Source: Alteromonas mediterranea DE (GTDB lineage: Bacteria > Pseudomonadota > Gammaproteobacteria > Enterobacterales > Alteromonadaceae). Taken from it: a stretch of DNA of 64,000 nt. Position 1 is the first letter of the stretch. Every line of letters begins with the position of its first letter. Where the stretch lies: NCBI RefSeq assembly GCF_000020585.3, contig NC_011138.3, forward strand, positions 2,584,324-2,648,323, written 5' to 3'. Made by a program: the position numbers and the translations under genes. The notes below the pieces were generated by a model. It made no database searches, was not told where the DNA came from, and was given only the letters and a program-made list of their open reading frames with translations. This document shows positions 36,321-45,084 of this stretch, piece after piece.

Positions 36321-38146
36321 TACGCTTGCTCCTGCGTGTAAAACAGTGAACACGCACCTTCTTCAGCGCCAGTTAGAATGGCTCGCATACCTGCAAACAT
36401 TTCGCGTCCCATACCAACATGGTGTTTAGCCAAGCTAGCAGGCGCAGCTTCACGAGCAGCTAGCGTTTCTTCATCGACATGTAAGGTAAGCGCACCAGTT
36501 TCTGTGTTTAGCTCTATAATGTCGCCCTCGTGCACTTTAGCAAGTAGGCCGCCCTTATACGCTTCTGGAGTCACGTGGATTGCAGCTGGTACCTTACCTG
36601 ACGCACCAGACATTCGTCCGTCTGTAACAAGCGCAACCTTAAAGCCACGATCTTGCAGCACGCCTAGCGGAGGCGTCAAGCGGTGAAGCTCTGGCATACC
36701 AATCGCTGATGGGCCTTGGAAGCGAACAACAACAATGCAGTCTTTATCTAGCTTGCCAGATTTAAACGCGTCATCCAGTTCAAACTGATCTTCAAAAACA
36801 ACCGCAGGCGCTTTAATAGTGCAATGTGGTGTAGGTAGCGCTGACGTTTTGATTACGCCTCGGCCAAGGTTACCGTCGAGCACGCTTAAACCACCATCAG
36901 GTTTGAACGGTTGCTCTACCGTTGCAAGTACTTCTTTATCGAGTGATTCAGTTGGGCCATCGCGCCATTTTAGTTCACCGTCTTTAAGCACAGGCTCTTT
37001 GGTGTAGAAATCTAAGCCTTCACCCACAATCGTTTTTACATCGTTGTGAAGAAGTCCAGCATCAAGCAGCTGTTTGATAAGCAGCGCCATACCGCCCGCA
37101 GCCACAAAGTGGTTAATGTCTGCAGAGCCGTTAGGATAAATACGGGTAAGCAAAGGAACAGCGTTTGAAATATCTGAGAAGTCATCCCAGTTCACGATAT
37201 AGCCAGCGGCACGAGCAACAGCAATAAGGTGCATCGTGTGGTTAGTTGAACCACCTGTAGCTAATAGACCAACAAGGCCATTTACAATCGCTTTAGCATC
37301 GACAATATGACCGATTGGCGTGTAGTTATCGCCAAGATCTGTTAGGCGCGTTGCTTGAACAGCAGCGGCTTTTGTTAGTGCATCACGTAACGGCGTGCCT
37401 GGGTTAACAAATGAAGAGCCAGGTAAGTGCAAGCCCATCATTTCAACCACTAACTGGTTAGAGTTCGCGGTACCGTAAAAAGTACAGGTCCCTGCAGAGT
37501 GATAAGACTGAGACTCTGCTTCAAGTAGTGCATCACGGCCTACTTTGCCTTCTGCAAATTCTTGGCGAACCCGCGCTTTCTCTTTGTTTGGTAAACCCGA
37601 TGGCATTGGGCCGGCTGGCACAAATACTGTTGGTAGGTGACCAAAGGTAAGTGCACCCATTAGTAGACCAGGTACGATTTTATCGCAAATACCTAGCATC
37701 AATGTGCTATCAAACATGTTGTGCGAAAGTGCGATAGCCGCGCCTTGAGCAATGTTGTCACGACTCATTAGGCTCAAGTCCATACCAGACTGACCTTGGG
37801 TAACACCATCACACATTGCAGGCACACCACCCGCGAACTGAGCAACACTGCCTACTTCTTTCACGGCGTCTTTAATAAGCGCAGGGTAAGTTTCGTAAGG
37901 CTGGTGCGCAGAAAGCATATCGTTGTATGCAGACACAATAGCCACGTTGGCTTTTGTCATTGAGCGAAGATCGGATTTTTCACTCGTCCCACAGGCAGCA
38001 AAGCCATGGGCAAGGTTACCACATGACAACACGCCACGATGAGGCCCCTGACGACGTGCTTCTTCGATTTTTTCTAAGTACGCTTTACGCGTCTCTTTAC
38101 TACGCTCGATAATTCGTTGCGTAACTTCAGCAATTTTTGGATTCAT
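36320..38146 (-). CDS. edd: 6-phosphogluconate dehydratase
   Basis: A 608-residue IlvD/Edd-family [4Fe-4S] dehydratase that makes KDPG from 6-phosphogluconate. Characteristic stretches are [55 protein letters not shown] and [10 protein letters not shown], with conserved cysteines for the cluster, and the C-terminal [24 protein letters not shown]. Length is standard. AGGAGA precedes the ATG. It is the third gene of the operon and overlaps glk by one base. Confidence 0.97.
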   Translation of the reverse strand: MNPKIAEVTQRIIERSKETRKAYLEKIEEARRQGPHRGVLSCGNLAHGFAACGTSEKSDLRSMTKANVAIVSAYNDMLSAHQPYETYPALIKDAVKEVGSVAQFAGGVPAMCDGVTQGQSGMDLSLMSRDNIAQGAAIALSHNMFDSTLMLGICDKIVPGLLMGALTFGHLPTVFVPAGPMPSGLPNKEKARVRQEFAEGKVGRDALLEAESQSYHSAGTCTFYGTANSNQLVVEMMGLHLPGSSFVNPGTPLRDALTKAAAVQATRLTDLGDNYTPIGHIVDAKAIVNGLVGLLATGGSTNHTMHLIAVARAAGYIVNWDDFSDISNAVPLLTRIYPNGSADINHFVAAGGMALLIKQLLDAGLLHNDVKTIVGEGLDFYTKEPVLKDGELKWRDGPTESLDKEVLATVEQPFKPDGGLSVLDGNLGRGVIKTSALPTPHCTIKAPAVVFEDQFELDDAFKSGKLDKDCIVVVRFQGPSAIGMPELHRLTPPLGVLQDRGFKVALVTDGRMSGASGKVPAAIHVTPEAYKGGLLAKVHEGDIIELNTETGALTLHVDEETLAAREAAPASLAKHHVGMGREMFAGMRAILTGAEEGACSLFYTQEQA

Positions 38147-38155
38147 GTTTGTCTC

Positions 38156-38848
38156 CTATGGCGCCCACATCAAGGTAACCGGCGCTCGGTTAACAACGGC
38201 TGTGATGGGCTTTTGCGCTTCGGTGGCATTGTCAATAGCGTCAAGCAATACTTGCTTCTTCTTTTCGCCCGTTAAATGCAAAAAGATATTTCGACTATTA
38301 AGTAACGCAGGCAGCGTTAATGAAATACGTTGATGAGGTGCTGTTGTAGGTTGAACAGCAATGCAGGTTCTGCCGCTGCTCATATCTAAACCGTCAAGTA
38401 CTTGCTCAGAACAAGGGAAAAGCGATGCAGTGTGACCGTCTTCCCCCATGCCAAGAATTAATGCATCAAAAGGCTGCGACATACTAGCTAAGTTAGACTC
38501 AGCAGCATTCACGCCTTCATTTGCATCATCAGCATCGCTTTTAAGTTCGATAAAACGTGCTGCTGCGGCTTTATTTTGAATTAAGTTATTTTTTACTAAG
38601 CTGGTATTGCTGGCCTCATGACCTTCTTCAACCCAGCGTTCGTCGGCAAGCGTTACATCAACCTTATCCCACTCAAGTTCGGTTTCGCTTAGCTGCTTGA
38701 AAAGCGCAAGAGGCGTACGACCACCACTCACGATAAGCGATGCACGACCACGAGTTTTTATCCCTGTTTTTAAAATACTTACCAAGTCTTGCGCAAAGGC
38801 GTCGGTAAGTGCGTCAGGTGTTTCAAATGATAGAGTTGTTAATGCCAT
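38156..38848 (-). CDS. pgl: 6-phosphogluconolactonase
   Basis: A 230-residue enzyme of the DevB/Pgl (SOL) type that hydrolyses 6-phosphogluconolactone. It shows LIVSGGRTPLALFKQL, VTLADERWVEEGHEASN and LILGMGEDGHTASLFP, the standard motifs. It starts one base after the zwf stop and ends nine bases before edd, so it is fully embedded in the operon. Confidence 0.95.
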   Translation of the reverse strand: MALTTLSFETPDALTDAFAQDLVSILKTGIKTRGRASLIVSGGRTPLALFKQLSETELEWDKVDVTLADERWVEEGHEASNTSLVKNNLIQNKAAAARFIELKSDADDANEGVNAAESNLASMSQPFDALILGMGEDGHTASLFPCSEQVLDGLDMSSGRTCIAVQPTTAPHQRISLTLPALLNSRNIFLHLTGEKKKQVLLDAIDNATEAQKPITAVVNRAPVTLMWAP

Positions 38849-38849
38849 A

Positions 38850-40343
38850 TTATTTTTTCTTCCCTGTTTTACTTTCGTACCAGCTGCGATTTTCTCTAGC
38901 TAAAAGGCCAATAGAGTCAACCGGACCCCATGTGCCTGCTTGATAAGGCTCTGGTGGCTCGCTTGACTGCTTCCACGCTTCGAGGATTGAATCTACCCAT
39001 GTCCAGGCCTGTTCGATTTCATCTCGGCGTACGAATAGCGCCTGATTACCTAGCATAACTTCAAGCAGCAGTTTCTCATACGCATCAGGAATGCGCTCAT
39101 CGGCAAACGCCTCAGAGAAGCTTAGGTTAAGCTTAGATTTTTGAAGGTCCATAGAGCCTGAACTGGTTAAGCCAGGTACTTTGTTCATTACGGTGATTTC
39201 AACACCTTCGTCAGGCTGTAAGCGAATAACCAGTTTATTCGGCGGAAGGTTTTTAAAGCTATCGCCAAATAAGTTGTGCGGCTGACGCTTGAAGTAAATA
39301 ACAACTTCACTCACCTTGGTTGGCATACGTTTACCGGTGCGTAGGTAAAACGGCACACCCGCCCAACGCCAGTTGTCGATCTCGGCTTTAATCGCAATAA
39401 AGGTTTCTGTTTTACTTTGCGTATTGGCACCTTCTTCTTCAAGGTACCCAGGTACTTCCTCGCCCTTCACAAAGCCAGAGGTGTACTGACCGCGAACCGT
39501 GCTTTCGTTAATATTGAACGAATTGATAGAACGCAGCGCCTTAAGCACTTTCAGCTTTTCGTCACGAATGCTGTCAGCGTCAAGCGTAGTTGGCGGCTCC
39601 ATTGCTACCAAGCTCAAGATTTGAAGTAAGTGGTTTTGAACCATGTCACGCATTTGACCTGCGTCATCAAAGTAACCCCAACGACCTTCAATACCCACTG
39701 ATTCAGCGACTGAAATTTGAACATGGTCAATACAGTTATGATCCCAGTTTGTCGCGAAAATAGAGTTTGCGAAACGCAGTGACACTAGGTTAAGAACGGT
39801 CTCTTTACCTAGGTAATGGTCTATACGATAAATTTGTTTTTCATCGAAGTACTCAGCCACTTGTTCGTTGATAACTTTTGACGATTCCAAATCGTGACCG
39901 ATTGGTTTTTCAAGTACAACGCGTACGCTTGAATCGATGATTTTACAGCTGTGCAGACCACGGCATATATCGCCGTATATAGCAGGAGGTGTTGCTAAGT
40001 AACACACCATGGTGCGGTTTGGGTTAACATGGTCGTCGAGAACACAGTAGCTACCAACATCTTTCATGTCGACGCAGGCATAATGCAAGCGAGCTTTCAT
40101 GCGCTCCCAAGTTTCTTCACACAGGTTCTTTTCGCCAAACTTAACCAAGTTAGCGTGCACTTCTTCTATATACGTGTCCAGCTCCATCTCTTGACGCGCA
40201 ACACCAACAATGGTGGTGTCTGGGTGCATCAAGTTCGCTTTCTCAAGCTGATATAAAGAAGGCAATAACTTGCGTCGTGAAAGATCTCCCAGCGTACCAA
40301 AAAGCACAAAATCACAGGGTTCGTAGGAATTATCCAATACCAT
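38850..40343 (-). CDS. zwf: Glucose-6-phosphate 1-dehydrogenase
   Basis: A 497-residue enzyme that oxidises glucose 6-phosphate to the lactone and reduces NADP. It shows the dinucleotide motif VLFGTLGDLSRRKLLPSLY, the active-site RIDHYLGKETVLNL and VVLEKPIGHDL. AAGG precedes the ATG. It is the first gene of the Entner-Doudoroff operon and is divergent from its repressor hexR, with a perfect HexR box in the shared promoter region. Confidence 0.97.
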   Translation of the reverse strand: MVLDNSYEPCDFVLFGTLGDLSRRKLLPSLYQLEKANLMHPDTTIVGVARQEMELDTYIEEVHANLVKFGEKNLCEETWERMKARLHYACVDMKDVGSYCVLDDHVNPNRTMVCYLATPPAIYGDICRGLHSCKIIDSSVRVVLEKPIGHDLESSKVINEQVAEYFDEKQIYRIDHYLGKETVLNLVSLRFANSIFATNWDHNCIDHVQISVAESVGIEGRWGYFDDAGQMRDMVQNHLLQILSLVAMEPPTTLDADSIRDEKLKVLKALRSINSFNINESTVRGQYTSGFVKGEEVPGYLEEEGANTQSKTETFIAIKAEIDNWRWAGVPFYLRTGKRMPTKVSEVVIYFKRQPHNLFGDSFKNLPPNKLVIRLQPDEGVEITVMNKVPGLTSSGSMDLQKSKLNLSFSEAFADERIPDAYEKLLLEVMLGNQALFVRRDEIEQAWTWVDSILEAWKQSSEPPEPYQAGTWGPVDSIGLLARENRSWYESKTGKKK

Positions 40344-40435
40344 ATTCGTCGACCTTTTAAATGTATGTGTTCGCGGTGTATTGTACAGTTATTTACAACA
40401 CCAACGACTATTTTTACCGTATAGTTAACACCAAA

Positions 40436-40450
40436 TGTAGTAAAATTACA
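40436..40450. promoter_or_regulatory. HexR box TGTAGTAAAATTACA upstream of zwf
   Basis: The 15-mer matches the HexR consensus TGTARTWWWAYTACA at every position. It lies 93 bases before the zwf start in the divergent zwf-hexR region. HexR releases DNA when KDPG binds, so the operon should be induced by its own intermediate. Confidence 0.88.
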
Positions 40451-40530
40451 ACTTGAACCAACTATAGGATCTGATTCTTTACAGTTTCCTTAAGTTTACC
40501 TGCATTTACCCTGTTAGAAACAACAAAAAT

Positions 40531-40545
40531 TGTCAAAAAATTACA
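40531..40545. promoter_or_regulatory. Second HexR-like box near hexR
   Basis: TGTCAAAAAATTACA matches 13 of 15 positions of the HexR consensus and lies about 80 bases before the hexR start. It is a likely autoregulatory or cooperative site. Confidence 0.6.
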
Positions 40546-40627
40546 TTTTTCTTGTCACAGTCGTCACATTGGGTACTATTACCCCTGTACCTTACAATAA
40601 ATTGTGCCAACTAATTGCTATATATGT

Positions 40628-41479
40628 ATGAACATTTTAGAAAAAATTACACAAAATCAAGCCGCGTTCAGTAAATCAGAGAAGAAGGTAGCAGAAGTAA
40701 TTCTCGCTAACCCTCAAACTGCCATTCACTCTAGTATAGCAACCCTCGCTAAGATGTCGGATGTTAGTGAACCGACCGTAAATCGATTCTGTCGAAGACT
40801 CGACACAAAAGGGTTTCCAGACTTTAAATTACATTTAGCGCAGAGCCTAGCTAACGGCACGCCTTATGTTAACCGACACGTTGATGAAAACGACAGTCCA
40901 GACGAATATACTAATAAAATATTCGAATCGACTATGGCATCGCTGGAAGTAGCGCGCCAGTCAGTTGATGTTAATGTCGTCAATCGCGTTGTCGACTTGC
41001 TTACCCAAGCACAGAAAATCTCTTTCTTTGGGCTTGGCGCATCAGCGTCAGTTGCTCACGATGCACTTAATAAGTTTTTCCGCTTCAATGTACCTGTTGT
41101 TTACTTTGAAGATATTCTGATGCAGCGAATGAGCTGCATGAACTGTTCAGCCGGCGACGTAGTTGTACTTATTAGTCACACGGGACGCACAAAAAGTTTG
41201 GTCGAGATTGCCCAGATAGCGCGCATGAACGACGCCACCGTTGTGGGCATTACTTCTGCGGAAAGCCCTTTAGCGCAAGAGTGTAGCTATGTGCTATCTC
41301 TAGAGGTGCCTGAAGACACGGACATGTACATGCCGATGGCATCACGCATTGCCCAACTGACGCTTATCGACGTGCTGGCAACAGGCTTTACCCTGCGTCG
41401 TGGTAATAAATTCAGAGAAAACCTAAAGCGCGTGAAAGACACACTGCGTGGATCTCGCTACGAAAAGCGTGGCGATTAG
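40628..41479 (+). CDS. hexR: RpiR-family transcriptional regulator HexR
   Basis: A 283-residue RpiR-type regulator. The N-terminal helix-turn-helix (about 1-77) follows E. coli HexR closely, with MNILEKI, KSEKKVAEVIL, AIHSSIATLAKMSDVSEPTVNRFCRRLDTKGFPDFKLHLAQSLANGTPYVNR. The C-terminal SIS domain (about 125-265) binds sugar phosphates, here presumably KDPG (FFGLGASASVAHDA, LISHTGRTKSLVEIA). I chose the ATG at 40628 from the match to E. coli; a GTG eight codons earlier is possible. It sits between the operon it should repress and pyk. Confidence 0.96.
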   Translation: MNILEKITQNQAAFSKSEKKVAEVILANPQTAIHSSIATLAKMSDVSEPTVNRFCRRLDTKGFPDFKLHLAQSLANGTPYVNRHVDENDSPDEYTNKIFESTMASLEVARQSVDVNVVNRVVDLLTQAQKISFFGLGASASVAHDALNKFFRFNVPVVYFEDILMQRMSCMNCSAGDVVVLISHTGRTKSLVEIAQIARMNDATVVGITSAESPLAQECSYVLSLEVPEDTDMYMPMASRIAQLTLIDVLATGFTLRRGNKFRENLKRVKDTLRGSRYEKRGD

Positions 41480-41544
41480 CGTTAGCCGTAACTGATCATT
41501 GTAGGTTTTATCACCGTACAAATAATAGGCTTATAAATATAACG

Positions 41545-41580
41545 AAAACGCCTAACTGGTCGAGCCAGTTAGGCGTTTTT
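41545..41580 (+). terminator. Terminator after hexR
   Basis: AACGCCTAACTGG and CCAGTTAGGCGTT form a 13-base perfect stem with a 5-base loop, with A and T runs. Confidence 0.9.
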
Positions 41581-41621
41581 CTTTATTTCATTCACATTTT
41601 TGTCAAATTAAACTATTATTC

Positions 41622-41636
41622 TGTAATAAAATTACG
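41622..41636. promoter_or_regulatory. HexR-like box upstream of pyk
   Basis: TGTAATAAAATTACG matches 14 of 15 positions of the HexR consensus and lies 83 bases before pyk. HexR regulates pyk in several related genera. Confidence 0.75.
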
Positions 41637-41718
41637 TAAAGCGATTACAGGCGTGCCGTTAAGAAGCACTGCCTATCACTCTTTGTCTTTTCTAACTTAG
41701 AAACAGCGACGGAATCAC

Positions 41719-43155
41719 ATGACCAGAAGAACGAAAATTCTTGCCACCCTAGGACCTTCAACCGACTCTTTAGAAAAAATTCAGGCGTTAATAGCCGCCG
41801 GCGCAAATACGGTGCGCATGAACTTTTCCCACGGCCAGGCTGAAGATCACATCGAGCGTGCAAAGCGCGTACGCGAGGCAGCGAAGAACTTAGGAAAGTA
41901 TGTAGCAATATTAGGTGACCTGCAGGGCCCTAAAATTCGTGTTGCACGCTTTGCTGAAGGCGCTGTTCGTTTGGAGGTAGGTGCGAAGTTCATTCTCGAC
42001 GCTGAGCTAGGGCGAGACGAAGGCGATATTAACCAGGTAGGCATCGACTATAAAGCCCTACCTGATGATGTCTCTGCGGGTGATATCTTGCTTCTTGACG
42101 ATGGTCGCATTCAATTAAGAGTAACCGGTGTTGAAGGTCGTAAAGTAATTACCGAAGTAACGGTAGGTGGTAAACTTTCAAACAATAAAGGCATTAACCG
42201 TCAAGGCGGTGGTCTTTCTGCCGATGCGCTTACTGAAAAAGATAAAGAAGACATTAAAACGGCCGCTAAAATTGGCGTTGACTATCTAGCGGTATCGTTT
42301 CCGCGTAGCGGAGCAGACCTAAACTACGCACGGGAGCTTGCAGAAGCTGCAGGTTGCTACGCAAAAATTTGTGCAAAGGTTGAACGTGCTGAAACCGTAG
42401 CTTCTGACGAAGCCATGGACGATATTATCGTAGCCTCTGATGCTGTAATGGTAGCTCGCGGTGATTTGGGTGTAGAAATTGGAGACGCAGAACTTGTTGG
42501 CGTTCAGAAAAAACTTATCGCCCGTTCACGTCAGTTAAATAAAGTGGTTATTACTGCGACCCAGATGATGGAGTCGATGATCGATAGCCCTATGCCAACA
42601 CGTGCTGAGGTAATGGATGTAGCAAACGCTGTACTAGATGGTACAGATGCCGTCATGCTTTCTGCTGAAACCGCTGCGGGTAACTTCCCTATTGAGACTG
42701 TTGCTGCAATGGCCCGTGTTTGTGAAGGCGCAGAAACTCACCCAAGCGTGAAGATTTCTAAGCACCGCATGGATCAGCAGTTCTCATCAACGAGCGAGTC
42801 AATTGCACTGTCTGCAGTATACGCGGCAAACCACCTTTCAAGCGTTAAAGCGATTGTAGGCTTAACGGAAAGCGGCACTACGCCAACCTTAATGTCGCGC
42901 ATTACTACGTCGCTTCCAATCATTGCGATGTCTCGTCACGAGTCAACACTTAATACTATGGCACTTTGCCGCGGCGTTAAGCCTGTTTACTTTGACTCAT
43001 CAAACAGCGAGCCGGGTAAACTGAAGTACGACGTCATTGCTTCGCTAAAAGAGAAAGGGTTAGTCGAAAGTGGCGACAGCATCATCTTAACCTACGGCGA
43101 TGAGATGGAAAAAGTGGGCGCAACGAACACATTGAAAATTGTTGAAGTGGAATAA
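41719..43155 (+). CDS. pyk: Pyruvate kinase
   Basis: A 478-residue pyruvate kinase, PykA-like in size. It shows [10 protein letters not shown] at the N-terminus, [33 protein letters not shown], the active-site [10 protein letters not shown] region, [13 protein letters not shown] and [44 protein letters not shown]. The C-terminal regulatory domain (about 350-478) includes [13 protein letters not shown]. It converts phosphoenolpyruvate to pyruvate. It follows hexR after a terminator and has its own HexR-like site. Confidence 0.96.
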   Translation: MTRRTKILATLGPSTDSLEKIQALIAAGANTVRMNFSHGQAEDHIERAKRVREAAKNLGKYVAILGDLQGPKIRVARFAEGAVRLEVGAKFILDAELGRDEGDINQVGIDYKALPDDVSAGDILLLDDGRIQLRVTGVEGRKVITEVTVGGKLSNNKGINRQGGGLSADALTEKDKEDIKTAAKIGVDYLAVSFPRSGADLNYARELAEAAGCYAKICAKVERAETVASDEAMDDIIVASDAVMVARGDLGVEIGDAELVGVQKKLIARSRQLNKVVITATQMMESMIDSPMPTRAEVMDVANAVLDGTDAVMLSAETAAGNFPIETVAAMARVCEGAETHPSVKISKHRMDQQFSSTSESIALSAVYAANHLSSVKAIVGLTESGTTPTLMSRITTSLPIIAMSRHESTLNTMALCRGVKPVYFDSSNSEPGKLKYDVIASLKEKGLVESGDSIILTYGDEMEKVGATNTLKIVEVE

Positions 43156-43170
43156 AACCACTCGGGTATT

Positions 43171-43199
43171 AAAGCGAAGCAAATGCTTCGCTTTTTTTT
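43171..43199 (+). terminator. Terminator after pyk
   Basis: AAAGCGAAGC and GCTTCGCTTT form a 10-base stem with a 4-base loop and a long T run. Confidence 0.9.
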
Positions 43200-43336
43200 G
43201 CCTAAAATCTGCTGATACTTCAGCACACGCCAAAAAATAAGCAATCGGGCGTTTTTATTCTTTAATCTAAAGCGCCAAAACCGCTACATATATACCTAAC
43301 TGATAATTAGTCAGAGCGATAATAACAAGGATAAGC

Positions 43337-44242
43337 ATGAACAGTATTAAAAACATTTTCCGTTACTCGATAAAGGTAATCACACTAGCGTTAATGCTTA
43401 CAGGCGTAGTGTGGGGAAACACGACTGTACAAACTGCAATGAAGAGTACAGAGGTAAGCTCCCAAGTGGTACCTTTACAACCTATTATGATACAAGGCCC
43501 TATGCCCATAGAAGCGGAATATTTCGCCGCGCTTTTAGACAATGTAAACATTGAGTATTCGGGCAATGCCGTATTCTACCGAGGTACATTAGACGGCTAC
43601 CCTATCGTCGTGGCGAAAACCGGCAAAGGACTTGAAAATACGGCAGCCGCCACAGCAATAGGTATAGAAAGATACCGTCCACGTCTTATCATTAACCAAG
43701 GTACATCAGGTGGTCATGACCCAGATTTAAACGTAGGCGATATAGTCCTTGGCGAACGCAGCGTGAACGCATCAAACTTTAAAACCCAAAAACTTGCTAA
43801 GGGTGAAGGTTCAAAGCCATTTCAATGGCTACCTATGGATCTTATGGCCTCAGAGAAAAGTGCTGGTGAAGGCAGTAGCGCGAAAGACGCTGAAAAGCTA
43901 CGATTTTACCTTGGTGATAAGACGCTGATTGCGCTGGCTTCATCACTTTCTTCGTCATATAAACGGGGTAAGGTTGTGACAGGTACTATTGGCAGCGGCA
44001 ACTTTTGGAATAACGAGATAGACAGAATAGCTTGGTTACACAAAAATATGGGCACTAGTGTTGAAGAGATGGAAACCTCTGCAGCCGCGCAAATTGCCCA
44101 TGCATACCACACACCGTTTTTAGGTATCCGCGTGTTATCAAATAATATTACTAATCACGGTGAATATGACCCCACTACAGCGAAAGATTGCCAAGCGTTT
44201 GTCGCTGACGTGGTAAAAGCGTACATCAAGTCGTTAAATTAA
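43337..44242 (+). CDS. Exported nucleosidase/phosphorylase-like protein (PNP_UDP superfamily)
   Basis: A 301-residue protein with a signal peptide (about 1-27, ending VVWGN) followed by a domain similar to MTA/SAH nucleosidases and purine nucleoside phosphorylases. It shows IMIQGPMPIEAEYF, YPIVVAKTGKGLENTAAATAIGIERYRPRLIINQGTSGG, GDIVLGERS and SVEEMETSAAAQIAHAYHTPFLGIRVLSNN. At the place where MTA/SAH nucleosidases carry a catalytic Asp (S-D), this protein has Ser-Asn, as in trimeric phosphorylases or storage-type relatives. It would act in the periplasm, perhaps on extracellular nucleosides. The substrate is uncertain. AAGGA precedes the ATG. Confidence 0.8.
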   Translation: MNSIKNIFRYSIKVITLALMLTGVVWGNTTVQTAMKSTEVSSQVVPLQPIMIQGPMPIEAEYFAALLDNVNIEYSGNAVFYRGTLDGYPIVVAKTGKGLENTAAATAIGIERYRPRLIINQGTSGGHDPDLNVGDIVLGERSVNASNFKTQKLAKGEGSKPFQWLPMDLMASEKSAGEGSSAKDAEKLRFYLGDKTLIALASSLSSSYKRGKVVTGTIGSGNFWNNEIDRIAWLHKNMGTSVEEMETSAAAQIAHAYHTPFLGIRVLSNNITNHGEYDPTTAKDCQAFVADVVKAYIKSLN

Positions 44243-44269
44243 ATAAACTAGATGCCTAATTTCGCAATG

Positions 44270-44294
44270 AAAAAGGCCCCTTGCTAGGGGCCTC
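44270..44294. terminator. Terminator between convergent genes
   Basis: AGGCCCC and GGGGCCT with a 6-base loop and a preceding A run, between the nucleosidase-like gene and the convergent small gene. Confidence 0.7.
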
Positions 44295-44297
44295 TCG

Positions 44298-44675
44298 TTA
44301 AATTGCTTGGGCGGTATAAATTTCCACTTCTTTCGAAACATCGTTTGCGTACTGCATTAGATGATGACTTAAGATGTTGTCAGCGCGCTCGACAAACTCA
44401 TCTCGCTTAAACTTCCACCCGCGCAGGTCAGCTTGTTTTGCTTGGGCAATATAAAAGTCTAAACGGGTTTTTCTTAGTAGGTGCGCTTTGTTCTTCAAGT
44501 CGAATTCGACTAATGAAAACCTTCTCTCAACTTTCTGTATATCAGCGTGAAGGGGGCGCTCTACGTCATCGGCCGTTGCTTGGCTTACAGACAGTTTCCC
44601 CTGCCCTAACACACCAACTACAACAATAAGTGCAGAAACTACAATACCTGAATATATCCACTTTAATAAGTTCAT
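44298..44675 (-). CDS. Small membrane-anchored hypothetical protein
   Basis: A 125-residue protein with one N-terminal transmembrane or uncleaved signal helix (about 6-26, WIYSGIVVSALIVVVGVLG) and a charged, mainly helical remainder. I recognise no family. The domain after the anchor probably faces the periplasm. AAGGAG precedes the ATG. It is a single gene, convergent with the nucleosidase-like gene. Confidence 0.65.
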   Translation of the reverse strand: MNLLKWIYSGIVVSALIVVVGVLGQGKLSVSQATADDVERPLHADIQKVERRFSLVEFDLKNKAHLLRKTRLDFYIAQAKQADLRGWKFKRDEFVERADNILSHHLMQYANDVSKEVEIYTAQAI

Positions 44676-45084
44676 GTCTCACTCCTTGAACCAATTTTAA
44701 ACTGCGTTGGTTTTTACCAAGTACCCATGCATTCATTAGGGCACTCTTTCTAGCTATGCGTTTATTCACATCGCTTTTCGCAGGTTGAAATTCATTGTCT
44801 AGCTGCGACTAATACTCAAAGGAAAGCAGCTTTCATACCATATAAATTTATTATTAGAATCAAAAGGATATGAAAATTAACCACTACACCAAAACCTGTA
44901 GAAGGAACTTTCTACACGCTTTAAGAGAAAATTTACCCTGTCTATTCTGCATATTGTTTAAATAACAACTACTGACCTAAACATACTAAAGAAGATATAG
45001 CGTTTTGCGCATATTTGGTATTACCAAAATTATAAACATTAGTATAACTGAATAAGGTAAGCCCCTGCCCAACAAGAGGTTTCA
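44676..45084. other. Intergenic region upstream of the alginate lyase
   Basis: About 410 AT-rich bases with no convincing gene. They contain an inverted repeat TGTAGAA/TTCTACA (44897-44916) and the operator-like palindrome listed separately at 45014. Divergent promoters are expected here. Confidence 0.5.
45014..45028. promoter_or_regulatory. Palindrome TTTGGTATTACCAAA, GntR-type operator candidate
   Basis: TTTGGTA-T-TACCAAA is a perfect inverted repeat 57 bases before the alginate lyase start. TGGT-N-ACCA cores are typical of FadR-subfamily GntR regulators of uronate and alginate pathways. No such regulator is encoded in the window, so control from elsewhere is inferred. Confidence 0.6.
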
